Below are positions 1 through 5,954 of a DNA stretch of 6,011 nt, piece by piece; position 1 is the stretch's first letter, and every line of letters begins with the position of its first letter. This DNA comes from Armatimonadota bacterium (GTDB taxonomy: Bacteria > Armatimonadota > DTGP01 > JAHWJO01): the NCBI GenBank assembly GCA_019348365.1, contig JAHWJO010000316.1, positions 1-6,011 of the forward strand. Direction: 5' to 3'. A model generated the notes under the pieces. That model had not been told where the DNA came from. It ran no database searches and saw only the letters and a list, made by a program, of their open reading frames with translations. A program made the position numbers and the translations under genes.

Positions 1-3000
1 GGAGGCGGAGCGACCGGGGTGACCGTCACGACCCGGGACTGATCGCTGCTGCCGGCTGTGTTCACCGCCCTCACGACATAGAAGTACTCCGTGCCGTTGA
101 CGGCCGTGGTGTCGGTATAGGTGGTGGTCGTCACCGGCTGGGTGTTCACCTTGGTGAACGGCCCGTTCGCCGAGGTCGCGCGGAACACGTCGTAGCTCGT
201 TGCGCCCATTGACGGCGAGAAGGTGATCACCGCCTGGTTATTGCCGCCCGTCGCGGTAACGCCGAACGGCTTGTACGGCTCGAAGAGGGCTTCCATGGTC
301 GCCATGCGGATCCGGAAGGTGCGATCGCGCTGGCTGGGTCCGGTGCCGCCGGTGCCGTTCCACCACAGGACAGTGATGATGTTCTTGTTGGCTTCACCAT
401 CACCGAACTTCACCGGCACTGCGCTTTCGCCGGAGCGCGGGATGCGGTAGTTCCGCTCGCTGTCCCACGGGCCCTGACGGCCGATCTCGACGCCGTTGAA
501 GTACGTGACGTCGTAATCGTCCCAGTTCACGTCATCCATCCAGAGATCCACTTTTTGGCCGTTGACCGTCTGATTCATCGCTTCGGGGAGGCTGATGTCC
601 ACCCGCGCGACGGACCACTGGTTGGAGCCGAAAACAGCGACTTTTTTCGTCGGATCGGCTGGATCGGGCATTTCCAACCCTTTATCGGCTCGGTCGGCGT
701 TCAGATCACTCGGGAACTCCACCAGCGGATACCAGCCGGTCTCCCTGGAAGGATTCAAAGCCGGATCAAGGAACGGGGTGGCATCGGGAGGACTGCTTGA
801 ATTCGGAGCTTCCTCGATGTTGGGCTTGGCCCACCACGGACCCTCGGCCTTCGTTTCGTCGAGCCAGGTGTTGTTGAGGCTTCGGGCCGGGTTGGATACC
901 AGTTCGGCTGTCCTCACCTCCCCGGCGGTGATGACCACGCCACGCGTCTCCATCCACCGGTCCGCCAGGCGCGGGCTGCCCATCACCCGGATGGTATAGG
1001 TCCCCGCCGGGAGGTTGTAGAAGTCCGCGATCCCGTTCATCGTCGTCGGGCCGGCGGTGGCGATCAACGTATCGTCCTCATCGAACGCGCCGAGGGTGAT
1101 GCCGTTTCCGACGCCGTACCAGTTGTTCCCGTAATCCGCGAGTTCGGGAATGTGCGGGGCGTTCGCACCGGTCACATGCACCTGAAGGTGGCCGTTCTGG
1201 GAGCTCACGGGAGTGATGTAGGGCGGGTCGATCATGCCCAGGACGCCGCTCAGGTTGTTTACGAAGTAGACGATGACGTTGTCCTGGCCCTTTTTGAGCA
1301 CGCCTTTGGGAATCAGCCGGTTCCCCTGGCCATTCGCGGTCCAGGAGTGGCCGATGGGCCAGCCGTTGACCCAGGCGCTGTACGCGCGTCCGTCCACCGA
1401 GTGGTTGCGGATCTGCGCGCCGTTGTCAATATTGAGGCCGTCGGGGATCGTGAAGTGGCCCCGGATGACGTAGGAACCGGACCGGGGCAGGCCCGGATCG
1501 ACGCCGGTGGTGGTGTCGGGATCGGGCTGCACCCGCCACTCCGGTCCGCTGTCATCGAAGGAGGGAAGGATCCAGTTCGGATTGAAGAGGGTCGGCTCCA
1601 GCGCGCCGGCCGGAACGAGCGGGCCGCTCCGCTTGAAGTACTTCCAGGTGGAGTTGTCTTTGGTGAGCTTGTGCTCGGACGCGGTCAGGGACGTCGAGGT
1701 GGCCTGGAGGGTGGGATTGGACACCTTGTTGGCTTCAGGTGTCACGGTGATCGATGGGATGGCCCGTTCTGTGTTGAGGAGCGTGGAGCGGACCGATAGC
1801 GTGCCTTCTGCGGCCCTGGCCGGGAGGGTGAAGTATCCCTCGCCGTTCACGCCCGCTGATGAACGCCCGTCGCCGATCTCCAGGTACGCTTCCGCGCAGC
1901 ACACGCCGTTATCGGTGTTAGCGGCATCGACGAGACGGCCGTTGACGCGGGCCGGTCCCGCGAAGATGCTCGCCGGGAGCGGCTCGCCGGTCTTGAGGTC
2001 AGCCGCCGGGATGACGGTGGTATCCTCACCTAGAGTCGCCGGGTCAGTGGCGTAACGGAGTGAGGCGTAGGCACCGCCACCATTCTCGTAAAACTCGGCG
2101 AGTAGGTAGTAGCTCGTCCCCTTCTTGAGAGGAACCCCCTGCGAAATCGAGTTGGTCGGGCCCCGGTCGATCCAGTCATTGATGATCGGCGTGCCGGGGT
2201 TGTTGATGTCGATCGGTTCTTCGCTCAGCCAGAGGCGGGCGCCGTCATCGGTCCGGAAGTTGAAGTGATAGGTCCCGTCCGCCGCAGGGGAAAGGCGACC
2301 CACCCACCGCACCGCAAAGCCATCCACCGGTACGTTCGGATCATTAAGATCATCCGATGGTCTCCCTTCACCCCAGTTGAAGTCGATCTTATCGTCTTTC
2401 CGGTTGAACATGAAGTTAACCGGCGCGAACGCTTCAAGGAGGCGGTCCGGCGCGTTCTTGCGCGGGATGTAGCCGTAGTAATAACCCGTGATGCCTTCCT
2501 GCCCGGCAGCGATGGTCGTCGGGGCGGGCGGCGGGTTCGTGGTTATTACGGTGGCGAACGTCGGCGCGCTCGCGACGAGATCGGACCGGATGGCCCTCGC
2601 CGCAAAGTAGTAAGTCTGGACGGGCATGAGGCCTTCGAGCAGTCTTTCCGTGGACCCCTCGTCCAGCGGCAGCATGGTCGCCGATCCAAAGTTCTCGGGG
2701 GTAATAGGGAAGATGCTGACGCGGAGATCGTAGCACCCCGCTCCGGCCGCTTCCGTGAGGGAAGCCCTCGCCGTGTGCGGACCCGTGGCCGTGCCCGTCA
2801 CCGTGCCCGGCGCAGCCTGAGTGCCGGTGGGGGCCGTCGCAGCGATCAGGTTCGCCTTGGGAATGATCTGTTTCGCGGTTCCCGGGCCTTCCCAGCGGAG
2901 TCGGGCTCCCGCGCCACCGCCCTGCTCGTAATGCTCGTACATGAAGAAGCGTTCTTCATTGTCTGCGGCGGTGGTGATGACGGGCGGCTGGTCATTGGCC

Positions 3001-3434
3001 GGAATGTCACCCGCCGGCGGGGCTTCGCGCTCGCCGTGGAGCCCCCAGTCCTGAATGAGGGGGGTGCCCGGGTTGGCGGGGTCAATGGGGCTGTCGCTGA
3101 CCCAGAGGCGGACGCCATCGTCGCCGGAGATCCAGAGTTTCCATGCCCCCGCTTTAGGGAATTTGATCTTTCCGGTCCAGCGAACGCCGAAATTGTTGAC
3201 AGGCAAGCCGCTGCCCGGACTCCCCTCGCCCCAACCGAAATCGATGTTGTTATCGATGCGGGACACGAAGAAGTTGGAGCATTTGTAGAGATCGTCTCGG
3301 TTCGGATTACTGCCGGGTCCACCGGGGAAGGTGAAATACTGCCCCAGTACCTCCGCCTGTGCTGAACCCGGGGACAGCGCTATCAGGGCGGCCAAGCCCA
3401 GAGCGCCGATCCATTTACTGAGTTTTGTTGACAT
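1..3434 (-). CDS. Secreted multidomain protein with two PA14 domains, jelly-roll modules and Fn3; 3' end outside window
   Basis: The frame stays open from the ATG at 3434 to the window edge (1144 codons plus two bases), so the C-terminus is missing. Residues 1-27 form a Sec signal peptide: basic start (MSTKLSK), hydrophobic core, AQA cleavage motif before Glu28. Domains read by eye: PA14 at about 28-195 (GDDGVRLWVS near 104); an Fn3-like stretch at about 196-305; a second PA14 at about 313-480 (DDGARLWLS near 395); a carboxypeptidase-regulatory-like beta-sandwich at about 493-570; a beta-galactosidase-type jelly roll at about 600-745; another regulatory-like sandwich at about 748-840; a sialate-esterase-type galactose-binding module at about 855-1040, with WMDDVNWDDYDVTYFNGVEIG; and Fn3 at about 1055-1140, followed by a proline linker. 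PA14 and jelly-roll modules commonly bind glycans in exported hydrolases and adhesins. I infer an exported carbohydrate-binding protein. No active-site domain is visible; one may lie beyond the edge. Confidence 0.93.
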   Translation of the reverse strand, partial: MSTKLSKWIGALGLAALIALSPGSAQAEVLGQYFTFPGGPGSNPNRDDLYKCSNFFVSRIDNNIDFGWGEGSPGSGLPVNNFGVRWTGKIKFPKAGAWKLWISGDDGVRLWVSDSPIDPANPGTPLIQDWGLHGEREAPPAGDIPANDQPPVITTAADNEERFFMYEHYEQGGGAGARLRWEGPGTAKQIIPKANLIAATAPTGTQAAPGTVTGTATGPHTARASLTEAAGAGCYDLRVSIFPITPENFGSATMLPLDEGSTERLLEGLMPVQTYYFAARAIRSDLVASAPTFATVITTNPPPAPTTIAAGQEGITGYYYGYIPRKNAPDRLLEAFAPVNFMFNRKDDKIDFNWGEGRPSDDLNDPNVPVDGFAVRWVGRLSPAADGTYHFNFRTDDGARLWLSEEPIDINNPGTPIINDWIDRGPTNSISQGVPLKKGTSYYLLAEFYENGGGAYASLRYATDPATLGEDTTVIPAADLKTGEPLPASIFAGPARVNGRLVDAANTDNGVCCAEAYLEIGDGRSSAGVNGEGYFTLPARAAEGTLSVRSTLLNTERAIPSITVTPEANKVSNPTLQATSTSLTASEHKLTKDNSTWKYFKRSGPLVPAGALEPTLFNPNWILPSFDDSGPEWRVQPDPDTTTGVDPGLPRSGSYVIRGHFTIPDGLNIDNGAQIRNHSVDGRAYSAWVNGWPIGHSWTANGQGNRLIPKGVLKKGQDNVIVYFVNNLSGVLGMIDPPYITPVSSQNGHLQVHVTGANAPHIPELADYGNNWYGVGNGITLGAFDEDDTLIATAGPTTMNGIADFYNLPAGTYTIRVMGSPRLADRWMETRGVVITAGEVRTAELVSNPARSLNNTWLDETKAEGPWWAKPNIEEAPNSSSPPDATPFLDPALNPSRETGWYPLVEFPSDLNADRADKGLEMPDPADPTKKVAVFGSNQWSVARVDISLPEAMNQTVNGQKVDLWMDDVNWDDYDVTYFNGVEIGRQGPWDSERNYRIPRSGESAVPVKFGDGEANKNIITVLWWNGTGGTGPSQRDRTFRIRMATMEALFEPYKPFGVTATGGNNQAVITFSPSMGATSYDVFRATSANGPFTKVNTQPVTTTTYTDTTAVNGTEYFYVVRAVNTAGSSDQSRVVTVTPVAPP

Positions 3435-3441
3435 TACCCTT

Positions 3442-3447
3442 CCTCTC
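3442..3447 (-). promoter_or_regulatory. Shine-Dalgarno of the PA14 protein gene
   Basis: On the minus strand GAGAGG precedes the ATG at 3434 with a 7-nt spacer (AAGGGTA). This spacing, together with the signal peptide that begins directly at this ATG, fixes the start codon. I found no convincing -35/-10 pair close upstream. Confidence 0.75.
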
Positions 3448-3669
3448 AAGAACACACAACTACAGAAAGACGTTAAGAAAGCAGCATGAATCCTTAACAG
3501 TGTCACCTGATCGGTGTGTCGGTACAACCAATGGGCAGTCAGAAGAGAGATCAGAAGAGGCATCAACGGTCGTGCCACTTCATTGAGCGTCTCCCTGCTG
3601 CGTGCAAATACCAGTTCCTTTTCCATACGATCTGCGCTTTTCCTCTCGCATGACGGAAACCGGGACAAT

Positions 3670-3711
3670 CGGTACAAAACGCGGTATGGCCGGTACAAAA
3701 TGGGGGATGGC
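3670..3711 (+). repeat. Two 21-bp direct repeats with GGTACAAAA core, possible regulator sites
   Basis: Two adjacent 21-base units, 3670-3690 and 3691-3711, both begin CGGTACAAAA and both end ATGGC, with divergence in between. A related nine-base start (CGGGACAAT) lies directly before them at 3661-3669, and a further GGTACAA occurs at 3521-3527, about 90 bp from the PA14 start. On the minus strand the motif reads TTTTGTACC. A 21-bp period is two helical turns, so the copies would sit on the same DNA face, as activator or repressor sites often do. The binding protein is unknown, and this could be chance. Confidence 0.35.
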
Positions 3712-4110
3712 ACTACATACGAATGGGAATTCGAATGCCGGGATGATTCCCTTAAGATTCTTGACAGGTCAGCCTGGAAAGCGGTTACTTCGCTTCGCAC
3801 AAAAGGAAAAAGGCGTTCTGCCAGACGGTCTGAAACGGGACCTTTCGGGGCTGAGGGTCCATCCATGAACACACAGTTTGGGAGGGTGCGGTAAAAACGT
3901 CACCGCAGGGGAACCGTGAACGGATCTGATCCTTGATCGGCTCTCACGCCGGAAAGACACCGAGCGTTATCCCTATTTAACGGGATGAGCGTAAAAATTG
4001 TCAAGTATCCGCACAAGAAACATTATAATTCGTACATTCATATCACGGCGCGAGGAAATCCGGCGAAGAAGATCGAGAGGCAGGAGTCGCCTTCGGAGGC
4101 GGGGAATGAA

Positions 4111-4126
4111 ACAGGACTTATGAAAA
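4111..4126 (+). repeat. Isolated degenerate copy of the ACAGGACTTA end sequence
   Basis: ACAGGACTTATGAAAA matches the left end of the repeat element 55 bp downstream (CACAGGACTTACGCAAA at 4167-4183), sharing ACAGGACTTA and the trailing A-run. It has the same orientation as that copy. It may be a solo end left by an earlier insertion or deletion, or part of a tandemly arranged repeat cluster. Confidence 0.45.
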
Positions 4127-4169
4127 GCCCCTCGCCCTTCTCCTTTTTTCTACCTCCGGCATCTGTCAC

Positions 4170-4262
4170 AGGACTTACGCAAAGAGGGAAATGTAGCGCC
4201 GCCGTCCCGGCGGCGTGCCCGCGAGACGCGGGCACTACGAACCCTATTTTTGCGTAAGTCCT
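4170..4262. repeat. 93-bp palindromic unit folding as a three-way junction
   Basis: Outer 14-bp arms (4170-4183 with 4249-4262) are perfectly complementary. Inside them AGGG (4185-4188) pairs with CCCT (4242-4245), then GTAG (4193-4196) pairs with CTAC (4235-4238). Two adjacent perfect 8-bp hairpins follow: CGCCGCCG/CGGCGGCG (4197-4204 with 4208-4215, loop TCC) and TGCCCGCG/CGCGGGCA (4216-4223 with 4227-4234, loop AGA). No bases are left unpaired between the two hairpins and the GTAG/CTAC stem. This is the architecture of a REP/MITE-type structured repeat. Because the sequence is palindromic, either strand could fold. Confidence 0.75.
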
Positions 4263-4263
4263 A

Positions 4264-4342
4264 TGTCCTTCTGAGCGAAGCGAAGAATCTGCGTGTAACG
4301 GGTTGGGACAAACGCAGATTCTTCGCTTCGCTCAGAATGACA
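4264..4342. repeat. Inverted repeat with 31-bp arms carrying the TTCTGAGCGAAGCGAAGAATC core
   Basis: Arms 4264-4294 and 4312-4342 are reverse complements with a single mismatch (4268 against 4338); the inner 26 bases of each arm are perfect. The spacer is 17 nt (4295-4311). The arm core matches, from memory, an intergenic repeat seen in many unrelated environmental bacteria, often mistranslated as peptides containing HSERSEES or RFAQ. It starts one base after the end of the preceding 93-bp unit. It could form a long hairpin in RNA, but no T-run follows, so it is not a classic terminator. Confidence 0.75.
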
Positions 4343-4424
4343 GAAGAGAGAGTCAGTATGATAGGAAAGAGAGTCCGTATGACAGGCAAGTGGCTCAGAA
4401 AGACAGGAGGGAGTTAGAATGACA
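4334..4424. repeat. Degenerate 21-bp tandem repeat, about 4.5 units
   Basis: Units start at 4334, 4355, 4376, 4397 and 4416 (lengths 21, 21, 21, 19 and a 9-base partial). Each opens with a variant of AGAATGACA (AGTATGATA, CGTATGACA, AGAAAGACA), and the later half is a purine-rich stretch ending in GTC, CTC or GTT. The first unit overlaps the right arm of the preceding inverted repeat, so the array seems to have grown from that repeat's end. On the minus strand it yields a meaningless CHTDSLSYHTDSL-type peptide. Confidence 0.6.
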
Positions 4425-4454
4425 TCGGCGGTCGGTTTTGAGTAAGTCCTGTGA

Positions 4455-4664
4455 AATACAGGCTGTCTTCCCCTGCGGTCCATCGATTTTATGAGGACCG
4501 GATTTGAGAAGCCGAGCTGACGCGAAAGCCGACTTTCCAGGGTTCCCCCTGTTGCCTGCCCTCCCGAACAACGGAGGGGATCCGGCACACCTCTCCGTCG
4601 GCATGACTGCCCTCGATCCCAGACCCCCCTTATTCACATCACCGATTCTACCGCTTCGTACGAC
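4455..4664. other. Leader region of the ATP-grasp gene, no gene seen
   Basis: No supported reading frame is present between the repeat cluster and the ATP-grasp ribosome binding site. Two short hairpins are possible: CGGTCC (4476-4481) with GGACCG (4495-4500), loop 13 nt; and CCCTCC (4559-4564) with GGAGGG (4573-4578), loop 8 nt. Neither resembles a known riboswitch, nor a terminator with a T-run. The promoter of the ATP-grasp gene should lie here, but I could not pick a convincing -35/-10 pair. Confidence 0.5.
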
Positions 4665-4669
4665 AGGAG
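4665..4669 (+). promoter_or_regulatory. Shine-Dalgarno deciding the GTG start of the ATP-grasp gene
   Basis: AGGAG lies six bases before GTG at 4676. The next in-frame start, ATG at codon 6, would sit too far from it and would trim the first strand of the nucleotide-fold domain, so GTG is preferred. Confidence 0.85.
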
Positions 4670-4675
4670 CATACC

Positions 4676-5917
4676 GTGGCTCAAACCGTCATGATCATCG
4701 GCGGCGGCCCCACCCAGGCGTTTCTCATCGAGAAGGCCGTGGAGATGGGCCTCCGCACCGTCGTCGCCGACCCCCGGCCCGTCTCCCCCGCCTGCTGGAA
4801 GGCCGAGAAGGTGATCCACGCCTCTCCCGCCGACCCGGAGGGTCTCCTCCTCGCCGCGAGAGACCTTGATGTCGATGGCCTGATGACCACCACTCTCGAC
4901 TCCGGCGTGCCGGTCATCGGGTGGGTCAACGACCGGCTCGGCCTGCGGGGAGTGAAGGAGGCCGCCGGGACGACCGCCGCGAGCAAGCTGAACGCGAAGG
5001 AAGCGTTCCTCGCCCATGGGGTGCCCACGGCGAAGCATACTCTCGTCTCCTCCGAATCGGACTCGGCGGAGGTGCTGGCGGATCGGCTTCAGGCGGCGAT
5101 GGAGGCGGTCGGGCTCCGCTACCCCGTCATCGCGAAGCCGGCGCGGGGGGCGTCCTCGCAGGGGGTGTACAAGATCGACGACCGGGCCGATGCGCTTCAC
5201 TGGCTGCCGGACACCTGCCGGTACGCCGCCGAGATGGGCGCGGACCTGCTCATCGAGGAGTTTATGGTGGGCCGCGAGGTTTCCGCCGAGGTGATCGTGG
5301 TGGGGGACGACCCGGTGATCCTTCAATTGACCGACAAGTCTATCACCCCGCCCCCGGCCTGCGTGGAGGTGGGGCATCTGCAGCCTTCCACCGCCTGGGA
5401 CGACCCGAACCTTGTGAGACAGATCCGCGACGTCGTGTCGGGGGCGATCCGGGCCATCGGGCTGACGGACTGGCCCTGCCATCTGGAGATGATGGTCACG
5501 GCGGAGGGCCCGAAGGTGGTGGAGATCAATCCCCGGATCAGCGGGGACACCATCGGGAGCCACCTCACCCACCGCTCGACGAACCAGAGCTTCCTGGAGC
5601 TGGCCCTGCGAGCCGTGCTGGGCGACCTGGACGCGGCACCGCTTCGGGCCGCGCTGAACTCGTTCCGGCAGTGCGTGGCGGTGCGGTTCGCGCATCCGGT
5701 TCCGGGGAAGCATTTGAAAGGCGTTTCCGTGAAGAATACCCGTCCCATCGACGACGTGATGACGTACCTGCCCTACGGCTACAAGATGAACGAATTCCTC
5801 TCCAACTACGACCGGGTCGCGGGGTACATCACCGTCGGGCCGACGCGGGAGGCGGTGAAAAGCCAGCTCGACGAAATCTTCGACGGGCTCGTGGTGGAGA
5901 CGCTGGAAGGAAATTAG
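4676..5917 (+). CDS. ATP-grasp carboxylate-amine ligase, L-amino-acid-ligase-like
   Basis: A complete 413-residue cytoplasmic protein starting at GTG. Residues 1-110 form a pre-ATP-grasp Rossmann-like domain beginning MAQTVMIIGGGPTQ, with the family-typical RLGLRG(x)KEAAGTTAASKLNAKEAF segment leading into the ATP-grasp fold. Nucleotide-binding features are Lys154 (IAKPARGASSQG, with the flexible glycine/serine loop at 157-163), the hinge glutamates Glu194-Glu195, and Glu201 in GREVSAEV. The expected metal ligands are present: Glu271 in HLEMM, and Glu283 and Asn285 in EINPR. The last 80 or so residues (GKHLKGVSV to the end) resemble the C-terminal domain of L-amino-acid ligases. Such enzymes activate a carboxylate as acyl phosphate with ATP and join it to an amine, as in dipeptide synthesis. 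PurK/PurT, biotin carboxylase and carbamoyl-phosphate synthetase share the fold but fit less well. The substrates cannot be read from sequence. No operon partner lies within the window. Confidence 0.9.
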   Translation: MAQTVMIIGGGPTQAFLIEKAVEMGLRTVVADPRPVSPACWKAEKVIHASPADPEGLLLAARDLDVDGLMTTTLDSGVPVIGWVNDRLGLRGVKEAAGTTAASKLNAKEAFLAHGVPTAKHTLVSSESDSAEVLADRLQAAMEAVGLRYPVIAKPARGASSQGVYKIDDRADALHWLPDTCRYAAEMGADLLIEEFMVGREVSAEVIVVGDDPVILQLTDKSITPPPACVEVGHLQPSTAWDDPNLVRQIRDVVSGAIRAIGLTDWPCHLEMMVTAEGPKVVEINPRISGDTIGSHLTHRSTNQSFLELALRAVLGDLDAAPLRAALNSFRQCVAVRFAHPVPGKHLKGVSVKNTRPIDDVMTYLPYGYKMNEFLSNYDRVAGYITVGPTREAVKSQLDEIFDGLVVETLEGN

Positions 5918-5954
5918 GAAATTAGGGAGTGGGGGAGTTGCGCCCTTGTATCTT

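Larger units (their letters stand above)
3435..4106. other. Gene-free left half of the divergent intergenic region
   Basis: This stretch has a more balanced base composition than the flanking genes, and no frame has a ribosome binding site plus a recognisable protein. Short open frames here (for example 3514-3894) start without a Shine-Dalgarno and have no domain-like composition. It should hold the promoter and leader of the minus-strand PA14 gene. It also contains the GGTACAA motifs listed separately and a few short inverted matches such as GGGAAT at 3725-3730 with ATTCCC at 3746-3751. No tRNA or known riboswitch pattern was seen. Confidence 0.6.
4166..4454. mobile_element. Composite MITE-like element bounded by 18-bp inverted repeats, no transposase
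   Basis: The ends TCACAGGACTTACGCAAA (4166-4183) and TTTGAGTAAGTCCTGTGA (4437-4454) are inverted copies matching at 17 of 18 bases. A third, inward copy (TTTGCGTAAGTCCT, 4249-4262) pairs perfectly with the left end, so the 289-bp segment contains a smaller 93-bp palindromic unit, then a long inverted repeat, then a 21-bp tandem repeat. There is no transposase or other gene inside, so any mobility would need help in trans. I see no clear target-site duplication: the left flank ends CATCTG and the right flank begins AATACA. Short terminal inverted repeats on a small non-coding body are typical of MITEs; a REP-type cluster is the alternative. Confidence 0.5.

Noticed and set aside
1152..1799. 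Plus-strand 215-codon frame within the PA14 gene region
   Set aside because: It is antisense to the jelly-roll coding region and has no domain or ribosome binding site.
2265..3365. Plus-strand open frame of 366 codons opposite the PA14 gene
   Set aside because: It is antisense to a frame with clear domains, has an arginine- and glycine-rich shadow composition, and lacks a ribosome binding site.
1..3434. Possible frameshift in the long PA14 gene
   Set aside because: The frame from the start codon leads without a stop into a clean Fn3 domain at the far end, so no net frameshift is present.
3761..3789. TTGACA -35-like hexamer
   Set aside because: No acceptable -10 hexamer lies 16-18 bp downstream, and no gene starts after it.
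3514..3894. Plus-strand 126-codon frame in the intergenic region
   Set aside because: It has a GTG start with no Shine-Dalgarno, no recognisable domain and intergenic-like composition.
3998..4029. Promoter-like TTGTCA and TATAAT pair on the plus strand
   Set aside because: The 20-bp spacing is too long for a consensus pair; the 17-bp alternative (CATTAT) is weak, and no gene follows for about 650 bp.
4088..4150. Possible intrinsic terminator: CGCCT/AGGCG hairpin and the later T-run at 4143-4149
   Set aside because: The 5-bp stem is weak and lies more than 40 bases from the T-run, and there is no upstream gene to terminate.
4334..4424. Possible CRISPR array
   Set aside because: The units are contiguous, degenerate and 19-21 bp long, with no spacers and no cas gene nearby.
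4244..4588. Minus-strand 114-codon frame with HSERSEES and RFAQ peptides
   Set aside because: It is a translation of the intergenic repeats; such peptides are artefacts of this repeat type.
4921..5925. Plus-strand 334-codon frame overlapping the ATP-grasp gene
   Set aside because: It is a frame-shifted shadow with low-complexity Gly/Arg composition; the ATP-grasp frame carries all the conserved motifs.
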